Shown here: piece after piece, positions 5,821 to 11,681 of the stretch
Numbering within the stretch: the stretch's first letter is position 1
How the letters are laid out: each line of letters begins with the position of its first letter
Origin: CSP1-5 sp964558395
Lineage (GTDB): Bacteria > Methylomirabilota > Methylomirabilia > Methylomirabilales > CSP1-5
Direction of reading: 5' to 3'
DNA: 11,681 nucleotides
Assembly (NCBI GenBank): GCA_964558395.1
Contig: CAZLDS010000073.1
Coordinates: 1-11,681, forward strand
Program-made: the position numbers and the translations under genes
Notes under the pieces: generated by a model
Told to the model about the DNA's origin: nothing
What the model saw: the letters and a program-made list of their open reading frames with translations, nothing else
Database searches by the model: none

Positions 5821-7209
5821 ATGACGAAGGTTGCGGTCATCGGTCTGGATTGTGCCGTGCCGGAACTGGTCTTTGACCGATGGAAGGATGAATTGCCGAA
5901 CCTGAAGGCCCTTATGGAAAGTGGGGTGTATGGAAGGATGGAGAGCATCCATCCCCCCATCACCGTACCCGCCTGGACAGCCATGATGTCGAGCAAGGAT
6001 CCGGGACAGCTTGGCGTGTACGGTTTTCGGAACCGGAAGGACTATTCGTATGCTAGCTACACCTTTGCCAATTCATCGAGCGTGACCCATGACCGGGTCT
6101 GGAACATCCTCTCGAGGGCAGGGAAGAAGGTCATCGTGCACGGCGTTCCGCAGACCTACCCGCCGACCCCCGTAAACGGTTGCATGGTAAGCTGCTTCCT
6201 CACTCCCTCGACACAGAGCCCATATACCTATCCCCTCTCTCTCAAGCCAGAGGTGGAACGGGTCGCCCAGGGCTACGTCGTCGACGTCGAGGACTACCGT
6301 ACCCACGATACCCAAGCCCTACTCCAGCGGATTTACGAAAAGACCGAGAAGCACTTTGCGGTGGCACGACATCTCCTTAAGACGAAGCCTTGGGACTTCT
6401 TTGTCATGGTAGAGATGGGCATGGATCGGATCCATCACGGGTTCTGGAAGTTCATGGATCTCACGCACCCTAAACATGAGGCCGACAACCCTTTCCAGAA
6501 TGCGATCAGGCAGTACTACGGGTACTGTGATATGGAGATCGGCAGGCTGCTCGACCTGTTGCCCCGGGACACGATCGTTCTCGTCGTGTCGGACCATGGG
6601 GCGAAACGGATGGATGGGGGGTTCTGTCTCAACGAATGGCTGATCCAGAGGGGTTATCTGTCACTGCACGCATATCCCGATCAACCGACGCCGATCGATA
6701 AGGTAAATATCGATTGGACGCATACCCGCGCGTGGGGGGATGGGGGGTACTACGGGCGACTCTTTCTCAATGTCAGGGGACGGGAACCGGAGGGAATCAT
6801 CGACCCTGATGCATATGAGAAGGTTCGGGTAGATCTCATCGAGGAGATCGCCGCCATCGAAGGTCCCCACGGCGGGAACCTTGGCTGCAAGGCGTATCGC
6901 CCCGAGGATTTGTACCGCGAAGTCAACGGCTGTCCCCCCGACCTCATCGTCTACTTTGGGGATCTCTATTGGCGCTCGGTGGGGGTCGTTGGGAGAGGGG
7001 AGATCTACACCGCCGAGAATGATACGGGCCCGGATGGGGCGAACCATGACTGGCACGGTATCTTCGTCATGCGAAAGCTGGGGAAGGCGAGGCCGGAATG
7101 TGGCGGCGAGCGAGATGGACTCCGCATATACGATGTGGCCCCTACACTTCTTGACCTGTTCGGGATCACGCCTCCTCGCGAGATGATCGGATCTGCGATC
7201 GCGTACTGA
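5821..7209 (+). CDS. Cytosolic alkaline-phosphatase-superfamily (type I phosphodiesterase/NPP-like) protein, AP3
   Basis: A 462-residue soluble member of the phosphodiesterase/nucleotide pyrophosphatase branch. ATG 5821 is preceded by GGAGGA (5810-5815). An upstream in-frame ATG at 5767 would overlap the previous gene and add a basic non-conserved extension, so I rejected it. The protein starts directly with the core strand MTKVAVIGLD and has no signal peptide or membrane helix. Candidate catalytic residues: D10, nucleophile T48 (PPITVPAWTAM), D202 and H206 (DRIHH), D258/H259 (SDHG), H409 or H412 (NHDWH). Unlike AP1 and AP2 it has Thr rather than Ser as nucleophile, and lacks their roughly 200-residue insert, so it is a more distant paralogue. 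The C-terminus (DVAPTLLDLFGI) is typical of the family. The GCGATCGC octamer spans its final codons. Substrate unknown. Confidence 0.9.
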   Translation: MTKVAVIGLDCAVPELVFDRWKDELPNLKALMESGVYGRMESIHPPITVPAWTAMMSSKDPGQLGVYGFRNRKDYSYASYTFANSSSVTHDRVWNILSRAGKKVIVHGVPQTYPPTPVNGCMVSCFLTPSTQSPYTYPLSLKPEVERVAQGYVVDVEDYRTHDTQALLQRIYEKTEKHFAVARHLLKTKPWDFFVMVEMGMDRIHHGFWKFMDLTHPKHEADNPFQNAIRQYYGYCDMEIGRLLDLLPRDTIVLVVSDHGAKRMDGGFCLNEWLIQRGYLSLHAYPDQPTPIDKVNIDWTHTRAWGDGGYYGRLFLNVRGREPEGIIDPDAYEKVRVDLIEEIAAIEGPHGGNLGCKAYRPEDLYREVNGCPPDLIVYFGDLYWRSVGVVGRGEIYTAENDTGPDGANHDWHGIFVMRKLGKARPECGGERDGLRIYDVAPTLLDLFGITPPREMIGSAIAY

Positions 7210-7244
7210 GTACGATCTCAGGAATCCAACAGGAAGGAAGTCTG

Positions 7245-7373
7245 ATGCGGAGGCAGGGCTTCACGGTGTGGTTTATGGGACTCCCGAGCTCGGGTAAGAG
7301 CACTTTTGCGAACATGCTGCTCAACTGCCTTCGGGATCTAGGCTACGCTGTCGAGAATCCCTTTGTGGAGTAA
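7245..7373 (+). pseudogene. cysC: N-terminal fragment of adenylylsulfate (APS) kinase
   Basis: A 42-codon frame beginning MRRQGFTVWFMGLPSSGKST, the start of APS kinase, which phosphorylates adenylylsulfate to PAPS with ATP. The P-loop (GLPSSGKST, residues 12-20) and the first helix through LGYAVE are intact. The usual continuation with the LDGD motif is replaced by NPFVE and a TAA (7371-7373), and no other part of the enzyme follows before the next gene 55 bases on. A full enzyme is about 180-200 residues, so over three-quarters is missing. A strong ribosome binding site remains (AGGAAGGAA, 7231-7239), so the peptide may still be made. It is most likely the residue of a deletion. Its place directly after AP3 suggests the ancestral operon encoded PAPS synthesis, although a retained P-loop mini-protein cannot be excluded. 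Confidence 0.75.
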
Positions 7374-7398
7374 CCCACCCCCGTTTTCCGGGGAGGGT
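7374..7398 (+). other. GC-rich hairpin after the cysC fragment
   Basis: Directly after the TAA, CCCACCCC can pair with GGGGAGGG across an A-A mismatch, with the loop around CGTTTTCC. That gives seven G-C pairs. No T-run follows, so it is at best a weak or attenuating terminator, and the next gene starts 31 bases downstream. Confidence 0.3.
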
Positions 7399-7428
7399 CA
7401 GCTGGAGTGAGCAGAAAAAGGATCTGCG

Positions 7429-8196
7429 ATGAGGCTGATGGAGGTAAGGTCCTTTGGGTACAGCGTGGGCCTGGCTGTCCGGTGGGAAACGCGCGGGCTA
7501 CTCCTCATTCTCGCATTCCTCGTGACCGTTGGCGCCACAGTCTCGGACCTCAACGAGGCCGGCAAGGCCGCCTACGCGCGTGGCGACTTTGCCGCGGCCG
7601 AGCACCTCTTCAGCGAGGCCGTCGCCCAGGCTCCGAATGATCCGTTACTCCATTACCATCGGGCCGTGGCGCTGAGCCGTCTCCGTCGCTGGCGGGACGC
7701 ATCGGAAGCCTATCAGGCCGTCCTTCGGCTTGATCCACCTCCGGCACTCGCCACCGCTGCTCGGGAGGGCCTCCGCACGCTCCAGCCAATTACCCGCCCG
7801 CCCCCCCCAGTCCCTGACAGATCCGCGGTGGCAATCCCCCTCCGGCAGGCCAAAGGGGGCTGGGTCACAGAGGTAGCGCTGCACTCCACGAAGAAGGCAA
7901 CGTTTCTGGTGGATACGGGTGCCAGTGTATGCGTGATCTCGCCAGAGCTGGCCGATGCGCTGGGCCTCAAGCCCGGACGCCGTGCGGTCACGCTCGAGAC
8001 GCTTTCGGGGCGCACCACAGGTCCCCTCGTCACACTCAGATCCGTTCAGGTCGGACAAGCCCGGGCCAAAGATGTTCATGCGGTAGTTCATACAATCGGC
8101 CCGGGAATAGACGGAATTCTCGGAAACAGCTTCCTTTCTCGCTATACGGTTACTCTCGACCCTGAGTTGGGTGTCCTCCGCCTGCGCCCCCATTGA
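7429..8196 (+). CDS. Membrane-anchored TPR and retropepsin-like aspartic protease
   Basis: A 255-residue protein. Residues 22-38 form a hydrophobic helix after a basic N-terminus, a signal anchor or signal peptide, so the rest is probably periplasmic. About 41-104 form two TPR-like helical repeats (AGKAAYARGDFAAAEHLFSE and HYHRAVALSRLRRWRDASEA). A Pro-rich linker (119-129) leads to a clan AA retropepsin-like domain with the catalytic motif FLVDTGASVCVIS (D162, T163, G164) and the second family motif IDGILGNSFL (about 227-236). Single-domain bacterial retropepsins act as dimers in which each chain donates one Asp. ATG 7429 has AAGGA at 7418-7422. The linker is encoded by a run of eight C (7801-7808), a potential slippage site. 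It is the last gene of the rightward block and faces the leftward genes across 87 bases. Substrate unknown; domain assignment is strong. Confidence 0.9.
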   Translation: MRLMEVRSFGYSVGLAVRWETRGLLLILAFLVTVGATVSDLNEAGKAAYARGDFAAAEHLFSEAVAQAPNDPLLHYHRAVALSRLRRWRDASEAYQAVLRLDPPPALATAAREGLRTLQPITRPPPPVPDRSAVAIPLRQAKGGWVTEVALHSTKKATFLVDTGASVCVISPELADALGLKPGRRAVTLETLSGRTTGPLVTLRSVQVGQARAKDVHAVVHTIGPGIDGILGNSFLSRYTVTLDPELGVLRLRPH

Positions 8197-8283
8197 TCGC
8201 GTCGACCACCACGACGGGGCCCCAGAGGGAGATGTGCCAAGGGTCCCTAGGCGCCAGTTCTCCGCCTGATGGGGAAGTCCAAG
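8197..8283. other. Short convergent intergenic region
   Basis: Eighty-seven bases separate the ends of the two convergent operons. Two 5-bp inverted repeats are visible (AGGGA 8226-8230 with TCCCT 8244-8248; AGGCG 8249-8253 with CGCCT 8263-8267), but neither is followed by a T-run. I cannot identify a convincing terminator for either direction. Confidence 0.3.
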
Positions 8284-9861
8284 TTAGGGAAAGCACAGGC
8301 CGGCGCCGTCATACGGGAGCGCTGCTGGGTCCGTCCCCTGGATCTGTTCGACAAGGGGCGATCCATCCTGAACAAAAAGCCCGGTCAGGGGATCCTCGTA
8401 GACTAACAGCCAACCCGGCACCAGTTGCATCAGGTTAAAGACCGGGTGCCGCTTGGAGACCAAGGCCAGCTGGGTTTCGTGCTCGCGAAGGAGTGCATCC
8501 CAATCACCCGTCCCCACGTAAAATTTCAAATTCTTGATGTAGATCTCCGGAGAATAAATCGTCTCACGGCGACCATCTACAGAAACCTTGATCCCGGGAC
8601 TCAGATGCCAGATGGCGTATTCTCCCCACTCGAAATTCAGTGCCAGATTTCCGTTGATTCCGCTCTGTTTGATGAGAGCAACGGCACGGGCGGGGTAGCG
8701 CGCGCCGGATTGGGGATCAAACCGGATGCAGTCAAAGTGAGGAAAAGCTAAGCTGACCAGGACAATTGCCCCGGCAAAAGAGAGACCTGTGAGCCACGGT
8801 CGAGGACGCCGGAACTCGGAAACATCTCCACTCGACCGGCGGCCTGATGACAACCGGTCCCAGGCATCGCCTATATGCTCTCCGGTGATGACAGCAACCG
8901 CGAGAGCAAAGAGGGGACCGTGGCGGTAGGCCATCAGCGGGAGGAGGGAAACACAGGCAAAGAGGGCGATCAAAGCTGGGGACCGTTTCCGTCTGCTATA
9001 CACCAGTCCGGCCACGGCGACCGCCAGTATAGTCACATACGTTGCTCCGTATTTGCTCATGATGACGAGAGGCTGCCATTCATAAATTTCGGGTCTGACA
9101 CCCGTTGCGGTTCGGAAGAGGAAGGTCAACAACTGCACCCCATAGGGATTCAGAAACGTGGCAAGTACACTGGCCGCTACGGTCAACAGGATGATCAGTG
9201 TTGAGCGGGAGATGACGACACCAGGCCGACGAGCGTGCAGCAGAACGAACGCGAGGTGTGCGAAAGACCATAATACGAGAATCCCAATGCCGGCCAGGAA
9301 ACCTCCATGCAGGTTGGCCCAGAGGGCAAGCAGCGGAAGAGCCACCCATAGCCAGCGAAGACGGCCGCGCTCTGCCTCATATATGATGAGCAGGACGAGC
9401 AGGAAGAAAAGAAACGTGAAGATTTGGGGGCGAACAGTGGCTAGCCCTGGAATGAGCAGGAGGGTCACTGCCAACACCACAATCCCAGCCCGCAACGGAG
9501 TCAGGCCCTGGCGACACAGATGTCTGTACACAAGCCCCATAATCAGAAGGCCCACTGCCACCTTGAGGCCAATAAGCCCCACGACTCCGGCATGGGTGTA
9601 GACCAGAGAGAAGATCGCTTCGCTCAGCCACTCGTGGTTGATCCACAACTGATCCCCTGTCAGGTACGAGTAGGTGTCGCTTCGAATGATATCCCCCGTT
9701 CGCCAGAGGTCCTGCCCAAACTTGATATGGCCCCAGAGATCGGGATCAGCTATTGTTTCCGAGAGACGGTAGAAGACGGTGCTCATGACGAGGCAAATCA
9801 CGCCAATGTCCAACCACGGTATATGCCGGTTCGGTCGTGCCATATCAGCGTCTAAGGACAT
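8284..9861 (-). CDS. GT-C-like multi-spanning membrane glycosyltransferase
   Basis: A 525-residue protein with about eleven hydrophobic helices in the first two-thirds and a soluble C-terminal part of roughly 140 residues. The first extracytoplasmic loop has DPDLWGHIKFGQDLW (D39, D41, H45), matching the acidic loop-1 motif of GT-C enzymes, followed by INHEWLSEA, seen in bacterial members of this type. GT-C enzymes transfer a sugar from a polyprenyl-phosphate donor outside the cytoplasmic membrane. The C-terminal VSVDGRRETIYSPE segment is typical of the same uncharacterised group. Start is uncertain: ATG 9861 gives a reasonable N-terminus. ATG 9843 (MARPNRHIPWL) and TTG 9900 are alternatives, and none has a good ribosome binding site. 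The gene follows a DPM1-like GT2 after 111 bases on the same strand, which fits donor synthesis followed by transfer. The sugar and acceptor are unknown. Confidence 0.8.
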   Translation of the reverse strand: MSLDADMARPNRHIPWLDIGVICLVMSTVFYRLSETIADPDLWGHIKFGQDLWRTGDIIRSDTYSYLTGDQLWINHEWLSEAIFSLVYTHAGVVGLIGLKVAVGLLIMGLVYRHLCRQGLTPLRAGIVVLAVTLLLIPGLATVRPQIFTFLFFLLVLLIIYEAERGRLRWLWVALPLLALWANLHGGFLAGIGILVLWSFAHLAFVLLHARRPGVVISRSTLIILLTVAASVLATFLNPYGVQLLTFLFRTATGVRPEIYEWQPLVIMSKYGATYVTILAVAVAGLVYSRRKRSPALIALFACVSLLPLMAYRHGPLFALAVAVITGEHIGDAWDRLSSGRRSSGDVSEFRRPRPWLTGLSFAGAIVLVSLAFPHFDCIRFDPQSGARYPARAVALIKQSGINGNLALNFEWGEYAIWHLSPGIKVSVDGRRETIYSPEIYIKNLKFYVGTGDWDALLREHETQLALVSKRHPVFNLMQLVPGWLLVYEDPLTGLFVQDGSPLVEQIQGTDPAALPYDGAGLCFP

Positions 9862-9972
9862 GCTCGCGAAGGTAAAGCCCGCGCCCGAAAATCGTTCCAA
9901 TCCTCACATAACTTTTTGCAAACGTCTCAAACCCTGCAGTCTGTTGATCGCGTGGCCGTTGGCATGCACGGG

Positions 9973-10719
9973 TCAGCCGAACAAAGAATAGCGTAGGATG
10001 GAATAGATCGCCCAGAGACCGTCCTTCCAGGTGATCTTCTTGCCCTCCTCGTAGGTGCGTCCCCAGTATGCAATGGGGACTTCATACACACGCCATCTAC
10101 CTCTAGCGACTCGCATCGTCACTTCAGGCTCGAACCCGAATCGGTCTTCCATGAGGTGGATCTGCTGCAAGACCTGCCTTCTGAAAACCTTGTAGCCTGT
10201 CCAGACATCGGAGAGATTCAAATTCGTGAACACGTTGGAAAGTGTCGTTAAGATCTTGTTACCGACATAATGCCAGAAGAACAGGACGCGATGTGGCCCT
10301 CCCAGGAACCTGGATCCATACACGACATCCGCCATGCCTCGATCAATGGGTTCTATCAACCTATGATACTCTTGAGGACCGTACTCGAGGTCGGCATCCT
10401 GAACGATGACAATCTCGCCTTGTGCTTCCTGAAAGCCCCGACGAAGCGCTGCTCCCTTGCCGCGGTTTTTTTCTTGGAAGAAGACCCTGATGTTATCCGG
10501 GCGAAGCCGGGATAACATGGCCGCCGAGTTTTGCGTGTGGATGTGGGCCAGCCCTTGCAGGAACTCCCGCGTCCCATCAGTGGAACCGTCGTCTACGATG
10601 ATGATCTCTTTATCGATATCGACGGCCTGGACCCGCTGCAGCAACTCCTCGATCGTAGCCCGCTCGTTGTAGACCGGGATGATCACTGAGAGCTTGCGGC
10701 GGTTTCTGCGCTCGTCCAT
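9973..10719 (-). CDS. GT2 family polyprenyl-phosphate glycosyltransferase (DPM1-like)
   Basis: A 248-residue GT-A fold glycosyltransferase. It opens with LSVIIPVYNERATIEELL (10-27), then IIIVDDGSTDGT (39-50), NRGKGAALRRGF (85-96), the metal-binding QDADLEY (DxD at 108-110), YGSRFLGG and DVWTGYKVFR (171-180). It ends with the GRTYEEGKKITWKDG (220-234) signature of the dolichyl-phosphate mannosyltransferase group. These enzymes load mannose, glucose or a related sugar from a nucleotide donor onto polyprenyl phosphate at the inner face of the membrane. There are no C-terminal membrane helices. ATG 10719 is chosen because GAGGG lies four bases upstream on this strand; a GTG at 10782 would add a poorly conserved 21-residue extension. 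It heads a two-gene leftward unit with the GT-C gene. Sugar specificity cannot be read from sequence. Confidence 0.9.
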   Translation of the reverse strand: MDERRNRRKLSVIIPVYNERATIEELLQRVQAVDIDKEIIIVDDGSTDGTREFLQGLAHIHTQNSAAMLSRLRPDNIRVFFQEKNRGKGAALRRGFQEAQGEIVIVQDADLEYGPQEYHRLIEPIDRGMADVVYGSRFLGGPHRVLFFWHYVGNKILTTLSNVFTNLNLSDVWTGYKVFRRQVLQQIHLMEDRFGFEPEVTMRVARGRWRVYEVPIAYWGRTYEEGKKITWKDGLWAIYSILRYSLFG

Positions 10720-11132
10720 GAAGCCCTCTTTGTTTTCCCTTGCTAGCAATCCCCCAGGCCCTTTCACTGATGGGTGGCTCACGGCGCCACTTCGGCCTTG
10801 ACGCCCAGGAGACTATTTACCGAGCAGTGAGTAGTATCCTTCACCTCAACACGAGGCCCGCCAGTCGCGAAAGGCACAGACAAACCGTCCCTGCTGCAAC
10901 TTGTGGGCCTACTGGAATGTAGTATAGCGTTGAACGGGACCTGAGGTAAAGCAGACACAAGGAGCGTTCCTGGCTCGAGCAAGAGCTGACCGACGACGGC
11001 CCGAAACGCCGTACTCCGTGGAGGCCTCATGGGCTGAAGAAGGAGATCGTGGGGAAAGCGGGTCCACGCAAATCAGGCCAAGGATAACGGTCGTGAGGCC
11101 ACCGACGCCGCTCGGCGGGGAGCGAGGAGGAA
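10720..11132. other. 413-bp region without a recognisable gene
   Basis: Nothing coding is convincing here on either strand. Short open frames exist (for example 10779-11030 on the - strand), but their translations are Ser/Arg/Pro-rich and match no family I know. It separates the right-edge gene from the GT2 gene, both leftward, and probably carries the GT2 promoter and leader. Small GC-rich inverted repeats near 11106-11124 lie just after the right-edge gene's stop on the - strand, without a T-run. Confidence 0.6.
10921..10950 (-). promoter_or_regulatory. Possible sigma70-type promoter for the GT2/GT-C unit
   Basis: On the - strand, TTTACC (10945-10950) and TATACT (10921-10926) are separated by 18 bases, matching four of six and five of six consensus positions. 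Transcription would start near 10914 and leave a leader of roughly 195 bases before ATG 10719. Such matches occur by chance, so support is modest. Confidence 0.3.
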
Positions 11133-11681
11133 CTACTTTGTCTTGGATGGTGCTTTTTCGGGAGTAGGTTCGGGGATCAACGTCGGGGCCCGGATGAAGT
11201 TGCGAAGCTGCTCCTCGAACTCGACCTCTCCGCGGTGGCCGATCCATTTTACATACCAGCCGACCTCGGGGGCGTACCAATACTGGTCCGAGTCCGTGGG
11301 ACTCGCCTCGCGAACCACCTTGAATGCGTAGAACCGTCCGGCAGGGACCGAGATGGTTTCAGCGGACACCACAGCAAACGTATCGGTTTGCTTTTTTGTC
11401 TTATCTCGCTGCTCGTAGGTGCCGCGGTGGCCCCAGCGACGCCCCACTTCGAGGGGCCAGACGAACCACGGCTGTGGGGGAACCATGCGGGCCTCGACCC
11501 GTCCATCACGCACGCTGCCGGACCATCTGAGGTCGACGGTATAGTAATGATCGACGTACCCGATCCGCAGCACGTAGTATCGGACCTTGTTCAGCTCTTT
11601 GATCTCCATGACTTCGGCGGTCTTGCTGCCCTTGTCGGTTCCGCTCGTCCAATCATAGACCCACGTGTCACCGGGGCGCCA
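11133..11681 (-). CDS. Hypothetical Trp/Tyr-rich protein, C-terminal part (5' end outside window)
   Basis: The frame is open from the right edge to a TAG at 11133-11135, giving 182 visible residues. It begins WRPGDTWVYDWTSGTDKGSK before the internal Met at 11609, so that ATG is probably not the true start. Visible features are many aromatic residues, alternating strand patterns (VRYYVLRIGYVDHYYTVDLRW), PPQPWFVWPLEVGRRW, a VPAGRFYAFKVV segment and YWYAPEVGWYVKW. It ends in a charged, Pro-rich tail (PTLIPEPTPEKAPSKTK). VPAG-F-xxKV followed by a W/Y-A-P-EVG segment recalls DUF3108-type and related periplasmic beta-proteins, but I cannot assign it. A signal peptide or lipobox, if any, would lie beyond the window. 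The next leftward gene starts 413 bases away, so they are probably not one tight operon. Confidence 0.7.
   Translation of the reverse strand, partial: WRPGDTWVYDWTSGTDKGSKTAEVMEIKELNKVRYYVLRIGYVDHYYTVDLRWSGSVRDGRVEARMVPPQPWFVWPLEVGRRWGHRGTYEQRDKTKKQTDTFAVVSAETISVPAGRFYAFKVVREASPTDSDQYWYAPEVGWYVKWIGHRGEVEFEEQLRNFIRAPTLIPEPTPEKAPSKTK

Noticed and set aside
8197..8283. Bidirectional terminator between the convergent operons
   Set aside because: Only 5-bp stems and no T-runs in either direction.
10779..11030. 83-codon - strand frame in the intergenic stretch
   Set aside because: No family resemblance, low-complexity composition, overlaps the likely GT2 promoter; not supported as a gene.
11106..11124. 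GC-rich inverted repeat after the right-edge gene as an intrinsic terminator
   Set aside because: Two alternative 5-bp stems, very small loops, and no T-run on the relevant strand.
1..11681. tRNA, rRNA, CRISPR arrays, insertion sequences, prophage or toxin-antitoxin genes
   Set aside because: No cloverleaf, regularly spaced repeats, transposase motifs or terminal inverted repeats seen. The ribbon-helix-helix gene has no adjacent toxin-like partner, so an antitoxin call is not supported.

Overview
The window is GC-rich (roughly high-50s % by eye) and densely coding, with strong AGGA/GGAGG-type ribosome binding sites. It has no tRNA, rRNA, insertion sequence or CRISPR array that I can see. Gene content suggests a free-living, non-model environmental bacterium: several phosphodiesterase/alkaline-phosphatase-superfamily paralogues, a GT-C/GT2 pair and a TPR-retropepsin. 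A Methylomirabilota/Rokubacteria/Nitrospirota-type lineage is my best guess, but it is weak and rests on recollection of similar proteins.

Left block (1-8196, + strand). One apparent operon, running off the left edge. It starts with the end of an isoprenylcysteine methyltransferase-like membrane protein broken by two opposite single-base frameshifts (about 222 and 424). Then come a tandem pair of long alkaline-phosphatase-superfamily enzymes (537-2681 and 2713-4686), a 63-residue ribbon-helix-helix-like protein (4732-4923), and a three-helix membrane protein resembling the DUF106/EMC3/TMCO1 branch of the Oxa1 superfamily but with a large beta-rich extracytoplasmic insert (4959-5783). A third, shorter soluble phosphatase-superfamily enzyme (5821-7209), a 42-codon remnant of APS kinase with an intact P-loop (7245-7373), and a membrane-anchored TPR plus retropepsin-like aspartic protease (7429-8196) complete the block. 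Gaps are short and most genes have their own ribosome binding site.

The three phosphatase-superfamily paralogues appear to be built for different places: one membrane-anchored with an arginine-rich stretch just before its catalytic domain, one with a cleavable signal peptide, one cytosolic. With the Oxa1-like protein and the small DNA-binding-like protein between them, this is the best candidate for an undescribed system. A plausible but unproven role is trimming or transfer of phospho- or sulfo-headgroups on an envelope lipid or glycan. A perfect 20-bp palindrome (4645-4664) lies just upstream of the ribbon-helix-helix gene and could be its operator or an RNA processing/attenuation hairpin.

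Right block (8284-11681, - strand), convergent with the left. A DPM1-like GT2 polyprenyl-phosphate glycosyltransferase (9973-10719) precedes a multi-spanning GT-C-like glycosyltransferase (8284-9861), an expected donor-maker/donor-user pair for extracytoplasmic glycosylation. A 413-bp non-coding stretch (10720-11132) upstream contains a possible sigma70-type promoter. Beyond it lies the C-terminal part of a Trp/Tyr-rich hypothetical protein whose frame is open to the right edge (11133-11681).
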